Source: Pithys albifrons albifrons (Eukaryota > Chordata > Aves > Passeriformes > Thamnophilidae). From it: a stretch of DNA of 64,000 nucleotides. A program made the position numbers and the translations under genes. Shown in pieces: positions 1 through 9,599 of this stretch (position 1 is the stretch's first letter; each line of letters begins with the position of its first letter). Below the pieces are notes generated by a model, which was given only the letters and a program-made list of their open reading frames with translations, searched no databases and was not told where the DNA came from. The stretch covers positions 36,211,724-36,275,723 of the forward strand of contig NC_092463.1 of NCBI RefSeq assembly GCF_047495875.1, read 5' to 3'.

Positions 1-1760
1 TGCATTGCTTCTTTTAAAAAAGAATCATACTCCTTAGGTATTATACACACTTATTGGAGGGCAATAAATCTTACTCTGTTGTGAACATACAGCTGATGAC
101 TTTACAAAAGAGGAGTAGTGTAGCCCTGTTGTGGCATGAAAGTCAAGGGTACAGGGGGAGGATAGCACTCCACAACTGCTCCTGAATTGTCAGACCACAG
201 AAAATGTAGCAAGACAGGAGAACCCCCAGTTACAAAACCTGTGCTTGAACACTCAAAACAGGATGGGAGCTGAAGGTTCAAAGAGTTTTCTAGAAATGGC
301 TGTCCTACCTATCTCAAAGGCAAAGCCTCATAACCTTTCATTCAAAGCATTTTCTGCATGTGGGAAAAAATAACTTATCTATACTTATAGCAGCATGAAC
401 GGAAGGACCACCACTTACCCACGAACCCAGTCCCTTCAAAAGCCCAAGGGCAATGCTATAAATTACTGAGTTTTACCTAAATGCTTTCAAGCAGAACACA
501 GACTAAGAAAAAAAGCTATTAGTTGTATTCCTTGGAGATACGGCCTAGATAGGACAAAGCATGTTTTCACTCTTACTTTCTAGAAAAGCCTACTAGTCTG
601 AAGATTTTTCTCTGCCCCTCCCCATAAAAAAGCATTATCCTTGCCTGAATTGTCAACAGTGATAAACAGGATCTAGAAACAGTCATCCCATGCTGTTTCT
701 TTTTCCACAATTGTACGTAGCAGCTAAAAAAATGTAGAGATTAAATGGCCCTATTCTCTGTCTCCAACAAAGGCTTCAAAACTGCACTGAAGTTCACAGA
801 AACAAACCAATCCCTTCGTGCCTTCAGCATCATAACTTACTCAAGCAACCCTCATGCAGGCCTAGACAGAACTCATTCACAGGTATTTTAGGACAGAATT
901 TGTACAAGTGCAGAGGAACCTGGTAACACAAGTCAATTTAAGAATTTTTCAGTCAGAAATAATAAGCTTTTGGTTAGAAGGAAGATACTGAACAAGTATT
1001 AGCAGTGAATTAACACTGCAGAAAAGCAACTGCTTCCTATTCAGCAACCTCTCCTTAAGGATATTCTTAAAGGGAGAGTCAGCAGAGCCCCCAGTGACTC
1101 CACGATCGCACAGCCGACAGGCTTCAGTAATTTGATGAAAATTCATCAGCCTCTGGAAACACAGGATTTAACAATGGGACACTGCTCCTGGCGTCGGTGA
1201 AACGCCAACAACACACTGAGCGAGGTTCGGCCTCCCTGGAGCAGTGCGGTAGCCTGGAAGACAGGAGGGCACTGGTGCAGCAGGAATGCGTCCGCGGGTG
1301 GGGAAGGGAACGGACCGTGGTGCTGGGGCGGCCCGGGGGCGGGAGGGGCCGAGGCGCCGCAGCCCCTCCGCTCCCCGCCAAGGGCCATCGCAGGGCCCAC
1401 TCGCCCCAGCCCCCACACCGCCGGCGGGGCCCGCCACCTCCCACGGCCGCTCGCCACCGGGACGGGCCTTCCCTTCCCCTCATGCAGTGGTCCCGGCTCC
1501 CGCCTGGACCCACCGAAGGCCCGGTCCGGGCCTCCTCCCCGTCGGTGGCGGTCCCGCCTCCGCCCGGGGACCTCGGGAGGGCCGGGTCACGGCTCTCTGC
1601 GCCTCACCCTGGCGGTTCCGCCGGTCCGGTCCCCCTCCCACGGTGTCCCAGTCCCCCCTGGCCCAGGGGGATCTCCTTCCGTCCCCGCCTCTCTCCCTTC
1701 CTCCCTCCCTCCCGGCGGAGGGGCCGCACCACCCCCCCGCCCCGGCCCGGGTCCCCTTAC
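1..1760 (-). other. MAP3K9: MAP3K9 intron 1, 5' part
   Basis: This stretch lies downstream of the MAP3K9 exon 1 splice donor on the minus strand; the GT of the intron is the complement of positions 1759-1760, in a GTAAG context. From about 1190 to 1760 it is the GC-rich end of the promoter CpG island, and the long open frames there on both strands come from base composition. From 1 to about 1190 the DNA is AT-rich. I see no exon, RNA gene or recognisable repeat in that part. The acceptor of exon 2 lies outside the window. Confidence 0.8.
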
Positions 1761-2077
1761 GCTGTATGGCGGGGGGCGGTGGGTACCGGGCGCGCAGCTC
1801 GGGGCCGGCCCCCGGCACGCCGCTGCTCACGTAGTTGCTGGGGAAGATGCCGACGCGCTGGTCGATCTTGCCCGTCCACCAGCCCTCGTCGCCGGACACG
1901 TGCGAGTCCCGGGACAGCACCTGCACCACGTCCCCCGGCCGCAGGCTCAGCTCGTCCTCGCCGCACGCCTCGTACTCGAAGACGGCGGTCCAGAGCGGCC
2001 CGCCGCCCGGCGGCTCCCCGCCGCCCGCGCCCTCCTGGCTGAGCTCGGTGAGGGGCTCCATGGCGAGGCTGCTCCAT
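1757..2077 (-). other. Possible upstream ORF overlapping the MAP3K9 start
   Basis: An ATG at 2077-2075 lies 16 nt upstream of the MAP3K9 start in another frame and stays open past the end of exon 1. If it is in the mRNA, scanning ribosomes would meet it first; its context is weak at -3 (C) but has G at +4. A second upstream ATG at 2147 opens another overlapping frame that ends at 1947. The peptides look like GC-rich shadow sequence, so any role would be translational control and not a product. Confidence 0.3.
1761..2061 (-). CDS. MAP3K9: MAP3K9 (mixed-lineage kinase 1) exon 1: N-terminus and SH3 domain
   Basis: This is the first coding exon of a mixed-lineage MAP3 kinase. The full protein is a cytoplasmic Ser/Thr kinase that activates the MKK4/MKK7-JNK pathway, and its N-terminal SH3 domain is autoinhibitory. 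The exon encodes 100 codons plus one base. After a short Gly/Pro-rich leader (residues 1-23) an SH3 domain spans about residues 24-80, with AVFEYEA (26-32), the binding-surface motif GDEGWWTG (57-64) and GIFPSNYV (71-78). A Pro-rich linker follows and ends PPPPAIQ. The exon closes with CAG C|GTAAGG, so the next codon begins with C, as expected for the PPIQL junction of the family. The leader is shorter than the acidic/Ala-rich leader I recall for human MLK1. The ATG at 2061 has a GCCATGG context. SH3 and leader alone could fit another MLK, but the neighbouring PCNX1 favours MAP3K9. The kinase, leucine zipper and CRIB regions lie outside the window. Confidence 0.9.
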
Positions 2078-2600
2078 AGGGGGAGGCGCCCGCGGCAGCC
2101 GGGCGCTGCGGGGGGCGGCGAGGCCGGGACCGCCGCCTATTGTTCATGCGGCCCGGCGCCCGCCGGCACCAGGTGCCGCTGCCGAAAGGTCCCGGCGCGG
2201 CACCGCCTCAGCCCAGCGCGGGCAGGGGCAAGAACAGGAAGCCTGTGCCGTGGAGGAGCCGCCGCATCCCCCCCATCCGCCGCCGCCTCCTCCGCGCCCG
2301 CCTCCGCCTCCCGCCGCCGCCGCCGCGCATCCCGGAGCCACCTGACTCTCTGGCAGCTTCGACGGCAGCAGGGGCGGGCGGGGCGGCCCCGCCCCCGCGC
2401 CGCCATTGGCCGGCGCCGCCGCCCGTCAGCACCGCCCTGCCCTGACTGAGGGCCCGACCCGCAGCGCGCACTCACCGGCGTGCCCGTGATTGGCCCCCGC
2501 CTGGCCAGCTCTCGCTCCCCATTGGGCCTCGCTCTCCAAGCTCCGCCTTCCCCGCCCCTTCTCATTGGCTCGGAAAGGGGGCATGACACGGGACAGGGGC
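2062..2600 (-). promoter_or_regulatory. MAP3K9: MAP3K9 CpG-island promoter and 5' UTR
   Basis: The DNA upstream of the MAP3K9 start is strongly GC- and CpG-rich, with no obvious TATA box. On the gene's sense (minus) strand there are four CCAAT pentamers, read as ATTGG on the plus strand at 2405-2409, 2489-2493, 2521-2525 and 2564-2568. GC boxes (CCGCCC / CCCCGCCCC) lie between them. This is typical of NF-Y/Sp1-driven, TATA-less promoters. The transcription start cannot be fixed from sequence, but is most likely between about 2150 and 2400, downstream of the CCAAT cluster. Confidence 0.75.
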
Positions 2601-2700
2601 GGTCGGGGCGGCCCCTCCAGCCGAGCCGGGCCAGGCGGGGCGCCCCGTGGCGGGCTGCGGCGGAGCACACCGGGGGGCCGCGCGCGCCGCCCGCCCCGCA

Positions 2701-3083
2701 TGTGTCCCCGGCCCCGCCCCCACACCTGTGACCCCGCCCTCACACCGATGGCCCCGCCCGCACACCGATGGCCCCGCACCGGTGTCCCCGCCCCCCACAC
2801 TGCTGGCTCCGCCCCGACATCGGTGACCCCGTCCCGCCCCCACACCGTGTCCCCGCCCCCACATCGCTGGCCAGCACCGGTGACCCCGCCCCCGCACCGT
2901 TGGCTCCGCCTCCGCATCTCTGGCTCCGCCCCTGCATCGGTGACCCCGCCCCGCACACCGTTGGCTCCTCCCCCACATCGTAGTCCCGCCTCCGCATCAG
3001 TGACCTCTCGCCCGCTCCGCTGGCCCCGCCCCACACCGCTCGCCCCTCATGGGTGGCCCCGCCCCGCTGGCCCCGCCCCGCGG
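2701..3083. repeat. GC-rich minisatellite (degenerate GC-box/ACACCG repeat)
   Basis: About 380 bp is built from degenerate units of roughly 20-27 bp. Each has a GC box (CCCCGCCC), then CACACCG or CACATCG, then GGTGACCCC or TGGCTCC. More than a dozen units can be followed by eye. The plus strand is C-rich, so the minus strand (MAP3K9 sense) carries many G runs. Open frames read through it on both strands because it has few stop triplets. It lies directly upstream of the MAP3K9 promoter. Confidence 0.85.
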
Positions 3084-3229
3084 TACCGGAGCCTGGCTGG
3101 GATCGGAACGGACGCGCGGTCTTCGTGCTCGGTTACTCCACGTTCCTCCGGGCTCGGTCCGGGCTCGACCGGGGGTATCAGGTGGCTCCCGCACGAGGTT
3201 AACCTGGCGCATCTCCGCTGAATGCCTTT

Positions 3230-6140
3230 GTTAAAAATAAACGGAATCTACTGCGCACTCTTGAAATCATCATGTAGCTTCTTGGTCTGAAAACCCAAAT
3301 TCCTACTGCTGCTATCAAGGTTTTCACAGCTTGTCGAAACGCCAAATCTTGTGAATAAAATCTGTTTGCACTTTATGATATTACAGGGAGATTTTTTTTC
3401 CATTTCACTCCAGTTATCTTTAAAAATCCTCGTTTGCTTTTCAGTGGTAAAACTGGAAGTGAAGAGTCTCTGCTCATGTTTCATCATAATGAAGCCAACT
3501 GATGCCAAATGAGAGTCCAGGTACCCTGACCACATCTGATGTCTTCCCACTTACACAACCCCCTGGGCTTAGTTATTCTTTAGTTTTTAGTAAATACAAT
3601 TACACAATTCTCTGCAAGATGAATTTTTTAAAAGTTCTCAATTCTCAAGTGATGCCTTTGCTTTGGTTCATGTACAGAGTAACTGCTAATAACTCTTTAC
3701 TTTTGTGCATTGTGGTTTTATGTATTTATCTATCTTTGTGTGCTGCTGTTCTTTTAGGAAGCACCGGAGTTTAGGGTTTTAAAAGAATAATGAAGATCTT
3801 AAGTGTAGCATGCTCTGAGATAATTCAAAATCCTTATCATTTTTTGTAAAATATTTGAATTTACTTGTCTGGTTTCTGGAAATACACCCCCCCAACTGAA
3901 ATTTAGTAACAAGTATTGTGAAAAACCCTACAGGCAACTAAAATGATTCTAGTTTCTCTCTTCCTCGAATTTCAGAGTCCTTATTTCTCACAGGAAACAG
4001 AAACGCCTTGCCTAGAAAAAGCTGTTACATTAATATATAAATATCTATATAAATATATCTAGTTGCGGTCGGTACTAAAATTTCACTGTGACACATGCGA
4101 GATATAGACATGCTGCAGCTCTACATTTCAATTGAAAACTAAGTACTGAAGTTTAGATTTTCCCCTCTGCCTCCATTACCTCTTGCCAGCGGGAGCTGAA
4201 CAGAGGATGCGTCCTCTCCACTATTCCTTTGTTATTTAGGGGTGTATTTTCACAATTAGCACAGGCTTATCCAATACTACTTTGTTGCTGAAAGGGACTT
4301 TCCTGCCCCTTGTCCCATGCTTGACCTGCTTTCCTGATTGCAGCAATAGTGACTGCGTGGCTGTGGAGTCATTTCAGCTCGTTTATCTCGCTGAAAACAA
4401 AGCCTCCGAGTAAAAGCAACTAGTTTTCAACCAGCTTTTTAGGTTGATCTGAATTGCATTAGGACTGAAGGCACGGGCATTAAAGCCAGCAAAAGGAAGC
4501 AAGACAGGTGAAAGTGACAGCAGACCTGGCTTTTTCAGCAACATCCCATAGTTAGATTACCTTGTCTTGATCATGAAGACGAGGGGTAACAAATAGCTGA
4601 ATTCATGATTTTTGGAGTTCAAATAATAGGTGACTGAGCTGGAAGTGAAGCACTGATGTAAATATCCCTAATTAAAATACTTTTCTGTCCAATTTTATTT
4701 AGGAAATAATATTTCTTTAATTCACACAGTGGGAAATTATCATGCTTAATGTGAATATTGTGCTTTAAATGTTGTAAGAAGAAAATGTGAGAACATGAGA
4801 AAATAGAGGCTTCCTATATTTCACCTGTCTACCACTAATTTTGATCACTGCTTTGATCAGAACACTGATAAGTTTAAAGTAGAGAGTTGTGTTATTGATG
4901 GTGAAAACTACGACAGGAGGAAAATTACTTCTGTAAAGGCTGGGGTTGCCTGCTGTGATGACCTGCCAAGCCAGAACCCTGCCATCTGGTGGAATCCCTT
5001 AGTACAGAATGACACAGCTTTGCTTTTCAAAAGACATCTTGCTTTTCTTTTTTCTTTTTTTTTCTTTTTTCTTTTTTTTTCTTTTTCCCCCAGTGATTTG
5101 TTTGTTTCTACAGAAACGGTGTGGCTCAGGAAGCCCAGAGCAGCCAGTGCCTAAAGCTGTGAGAGTGTCCAGGGAAATGCTCTGAAGAGCCATGATAGGA
5201 TTTTCCCAGTCTCGCACACTTCTCTTGGCATCTTTTAGCAGCCATGTCAGAGACTGGTTTCTGAATGAAAAGATTTAGCCAGATTGGGTAGGCTGTCCCT
5301 AGCATCAAGGTAAATAGAACAGTCAGTAAATGTTAAACTCTTATTTCTGTAACTGGCAAAAGGTAAAGGAAAAGAACATTGAAGCCTGTGTGCAGTCTGT
5401 GAAAGATGACATTTTAGCATTTGCAAGATAAAGGAAGATTTTTGAAATGGTACATGCATTTCTGATGAACATAAAGCCCAATTGCTACACTGAAGGCTTT
5501 TTCTTCTGTATTTTCTAATAAGAACATATTTTTCCATTATTATTCAGCAGATCTGAATAATGGGAATTAGATTCTAGATATAGTAGATCCAGTTCTTACA
5601 ATCCGTATTTGAATACACACCCTGAGCTTCTCAAAGTTTGGACATGGATTTTGTTATGTTTCAAAAGAAGAGTCTAATCTGCAAAATGTAGATGATTCTC
5701 TGAAGGTAGTTCAAACTTCCTCCATACTGGGAACTTTGGATCAAAGCTTTTAATTCAGGCTCAGTTTTGCATCTACATTTTAAAAATACTAACAAATTAT
5801 GAAAGGATAAAGAAAAAGGCTGGTTTATCCACAGTCCTTGTTTTGAGAAGCAATGGACAATACTCCGCTTATTCAATACCATTATTAATATAAATGTGGG
5901 ATGATGATCTCAACTTTGTTCTGTCTTTTCTAGAGGCTTGTGTAGACTACCAAACTAGTACTGTCTCTTTCAATGGATGTCTTTCCTCTCTCTTTGCTGG
6001 ACTTAGCAGCTCTACAACATGTTAACACTTGGCAGCCCATAGTTATAAATCTACACTGGATATCAAAATGTTGGCAGTCTAGGCTTGTAGTATCTGTGCT
6101 CTGTGAGGGGGAAAAACCAGAATGGTACAAAAAAGCCTAG
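3230..6140. other. Intergenic DNA, no gene seen
   Basis: This is AT-rich intergenic sequence between the MAP3K9 promoter and the rest of the spacer. The composition drops abruptly from GC-rich at about 3230. A T-rich tract lies at 5041-5090. Short open frames here match no family I recognise and lack codon structure. Confidence 0.6.
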
Positions 6141-6333
6141 CCAACAAACAAACAAAAACCCAAACAACCTCCCCCCCACACACAATAAAACCCAAACCAA
6201 ACAAACAAAAAAAAAAAGACCAGAAAAAACCACCACTACCAACAAAACAAAACAAAACAACCAACAAAAAACCAAAAACAAAACAAAAAAACCCAACAAA
6301 AAAAAACAACAAAAAAAAACCACCAAAAAAACA
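6141..6333. repeat. A/C-only low-complexity tract
   Basis: About 190 bp are almost entirely A and C on the plus strand, with CAAA and AACC motifs and only a handful of G or T. The opposite strand is correspondingly T/G-only. Open frames on both strands (Lys/Thr/Pro-rich on plus, Phe/Val/Gly-rich on minus) are a consequence of this composition and are not genes. Confidence 0.85.
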
Positions 6334-8064
6334 ATGAAGTAAGTAGAATGTCCAGAAAAAAAGAGTACCAGCATAGTGCGGCTACACTGCAGTACCAGAA
6401 ACACACTGTACTTCCAACTGTATGAAAGCACATCTCTATCAGCACGGCAAGAAAGTATAAAAGATTAAGGAGATGCCCCTTGGCACATCTGCTTACTGCA
6501 GCTCACTCCTTTTACATCCTGTGGTAATTTATATTGCATGTTAAATTAACCCAGACTAACGCTCTCCTTTGGACTCTCTCCTGGACTGTGTTTTTTTCCC
6601 CCTTTAGGACAGTACTGCTTTGACATCATTTCAGTGTAGGTTTGTTCTTCATGCAGGAAGAGAGGTAAGCCACTGGCAGCAGAAGCTTTATGAACTGTGC
6701 TGTGCTAGCTGGGAAGCAGGCTGCAAATCTGGGTCTTTAGCATCTGAGTCAGTAAAGAGAGAGCTCTACTCTGCTTCATAAAATATATATGCTAATCTCC
6801 CAGATGGCTTTATCTTCTTTCTCCATAGAACAGATGACCTGGAAAAATAAAAAAACTAAAAACACCGGGGAGTGGGAATTCTGGGCCAAAATCTGGGAGC
6901 TTGCAGTAGATTTTACAAACAGACGTGGCTCTTAAATTTAGTTTAAATCTCATTTGATAACAAAGTATATCAATGGCTATTATTATAGGTCACACTACAA
7001 TTTCACATGTAATGAGCCATTCATACAGCTGCATCCCTATAAAAAAAAAACAAAACAAAAGAAGACTTTCAAATGAAATTTCTCCCTGCACTAGAAGATA
7101 TACATGTAACAGAAATAATGTTTAACTTTGATTTAGTAGTGATTAACATTTGCATACTGTGTATTACCTCAATCCAAGCCACATGTATAGCTCTTGTTTA
7201 ATTTGTCATTGATTGAGTTGCTGCTCCTGGAAAGGAATATCAGAATCACGCTGCAACATTGGCAACACTGTGCCACAGTTTTGTAAGTGTGTGGCACAAA
7301 AATTTAACATATTTGAATAGAGAAACTGAGATTAGCGCAATGAAAATACTCTCACCACAGTTCAGCAAAGACACTAAAGGTTTCTGAAATCTTTATGGGT
7401 GCAGACGGCCTTGATCTTCCTTTTTTGTGTTTCATGGGAAAAATGAAGCAGCAGCACAGCAACCTTCAGTGACACAGCCAGCATATGGTGCAGCACTCAC
7501 TTAGAGTGTTCTGCACTGCCCCCGGCACCTTGTCCCTCATTCAAAGCCTTCTGCCCATGGAATGACCAAGTCTCCTTTGTTTCTGAGGGCAATGAGATTT
7601 TGTTTGGAAATAACAAAGCCAAGAAAGAAAACAAGGTATTTTGTTTAGGTTTTAAGTTTGTCAAATAAAACCTTTGGGCCAGTTTTCAGACCACTGAAGT
7701 CGCCTTTGAATAGCTTCAGAAACATAACACAAAAAAAAAGAATCCTGCCTCTGATTTCAAACTGTAGGGGACTGATGCAAAATTTATTTCTACAATATAG
7801 AGAGATGTACAACATCCATTAGATACCAGCATTCATATGCAAATCGTAGCTTTAAACCCAAATAATAACTCTGCTAAATCTGTCATTATAAAGTTATGGA
7901 TGTAGAATAGATAGCCTTTTAATTTGGAGTCACATAATCCTTTTTTTCATTGAGACTAATATCTTTTTGTTCTCTAATTTGTGTTTAGTAAGTTAACTTA
8001 CTATCGAGAATAATAAACCTCAATTTAGTATAAGACCAACTAGGTCAGTGCAATAGTAATTGTT
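6334..8064. other. Intergenic DNA, no gene seen
   Basis: AT-rich spacer with no recognisable coding, RNA or repeat feature. Confidence 0.55.
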
Positions 8065-8440
8065 ATAGAATTATATAATGGTTTAGGTTGGAAGTGACCC
8101 TAAATATCATCTAGTTCCACTGCCTACCATGGTCAGGGACACCTTCCACTAGACCAGGTTGCTCAGGACTTCATGCAACTTGGCCTTAAACACTTCCCCA
8201 GGCATGGGACATCTGCAGCCTCTCAGAGCAACCCATTTCAGTTCCTCATCACCCTCACATAAACGAATTTCTTCCTTATATCTAATCTAAACATACCCTT
8301 TGTCGCTTGTCCTATTACTACTTGCCCTTGTAAACTGTCTCTCTGCAGCTCTCCTGTAGCCCCTTTTATGTTCTGGAAGGCTCTACCTGGAGCCTTCTCC
8401 TCTCTCTCAGTCTATCTTCATAGTAGCTGTGTTCTTCAAT
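8065..8440 (-). mobile_element. CR1 LINE 3' fragment (minus orientation)
   Basis: Reading the plus strand, the segment opens with a degenerate TAGAATTATATAATGGTTTA and then follows the reverse complement of the avian CR1 3' end. It passes through the GGTTGGAAGTGACC, ACACCTTCCACTAGACCAGG and TTGGCCTTAAACACTTCC landmarks and reaches the CTCAGTCTATCTTCATAG region. The element's sense strand is therefore the minus strand. It is 5' truncated and has no intact coding capacity. Divergence is moderate. Confidence 0.9.
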
Positions 8441-9375
8441 GTTGTCTTGTGAGACTAGGTGAGATTTGCTTGCTGCCTCCTTTTATTTGCAATCCCAGTT
8501 TAATTCTTAGCAAAATTAGTTAGAGGATCCCCTTTCAAAAAATGGATGACTACTGGAAATTCTTCTGTCTTGATTTTCCCTTACAGTGTTTACTCTGTGC
8601 CTGGTGACTAAGCTCAGATATCATACTGCATCAATTTGATATTTCATAAGGCAACTAGAAGGAGATTTCCTCATACTTACTTGGAAACAGACCTAGGTCT
8701 GTTTTGATCTTTCAGTTAAGTGTGGGCAGAGAGACACATCATGTTTTTATCATGATGCCATCTCTCCGTGCTGGCAGCACCAGATCCACAGCCAGCCAGA
8801 GATATGCATTGAGCAGAGATTTCATGCTGAAAAGTTGCAACCATCCCAAAGAGTCTGCCTTTACTCCAGAATTAATTTGCATGATCTATTTACTTTTTTT
8901 TCTTTCACAAATTTGTGGTCTTAATTAATGGTCTCTGGTCACAACATCAAGGCTCTGTACAGTTCACTCTGCAGCTGAAGCTTTGGTAGGATGAGGGCAA
9001 CATGGTTCACAGAGTGAGCCTACACAAATCAGTCCCAGACTACAGACTGTTCAGTGTCTTTGAGTCTAATTGGTACCTGACTAGTTTTCAAGAAGATAAT
9101 ATTAAACATAATTAACTTCTAAAGGATACATGCCTCCTTCTTTCTCGTGGTGTGGTACCTCCCTTCCAAATTATGCCACTAAAAGGGCCTCTAAAAAGAT
9201 TTATTTAGCATATGAATGACATAATTTTTGCACATATGTCCTGCTTAAGCGTAACTCTTCCTGCTCCATTGCTGGTAGGATCTAAAGTTTTCTATCACTG
9301 GGAAGAGGAAAGTCTCAGCTTTGATCCCAAAAGATCAACAGGTCAGACTCAAGTAGGACTCAGCTCTTTCTTAAG
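8441..9375. other. Intergenic DNA, no gene seen
   Basis: Unremarkable AT-rich spacer between a CR1 fragment and a small CpG island. Confidence 0.5.
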
Positions 9376-9570
9376 TCAGCTCTGGCGTTGTCAGGGGGAG
9401 GCGGTGAAGCCCCGCAGCCCTGCGGGGGGCGCCGGACCCCGCTGTCTGTCGGTCCGTCCCCGCGTCCCTCCGTCCCGCTGCTCCCGCCGCGCCCTCGGCC
9501 GCGCCGCGCCCAACCATGCAGGGATGCTCTCCCGGGATATTTCTGGCCCCGCTGGAGCCGAGCGCTGTTT
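9376..9570. promoter_or_regulatory. Isolated short CpG island
   Basis: About 190 bp of very GC- and CpG-rich DNA sits alone in AT-rich spacer, about 7 kb from the MAP3K9 promoter and 12 kb from PCNX1. It contains several CCGCC/GCCCCGC motifs and GCCGCGCCGCGCCC. Short frames cross it on both strands, but none matches a family I know. It could be a promoter for an unannotated non-coding transcript, an enhancer-type island, or a relic inserted from elsewhere. Direction of transcription, if any, is unknown. Confidence 0.5.
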
Positions 9571-9599
9571 CCTCAAGGCTCAGAGCTCATTGTTTTTAT

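Noticed and set aside
1197..2449. Long plus-strand open frames opposite MAP3K9 exon 1 and its promoter.
   Set aside because: GC-rich shadow frames; the SH3 domain and donor on the minus strand explain the region.
2426..3221. Open frames of up to 243 codons on both strands over the minisatellite.
   Set aside because: Tandem GC repeats lacking stop triplets; the proteins are repeat-unit artefacts.
6079..6445. Open frames on both strands over the A/C-rich tract (Lys/Thr/Pro-rich and Phe/Val/Gly-rich).
   Set aside because: They are produced by the two-letter composition, with no codon structure or homology.
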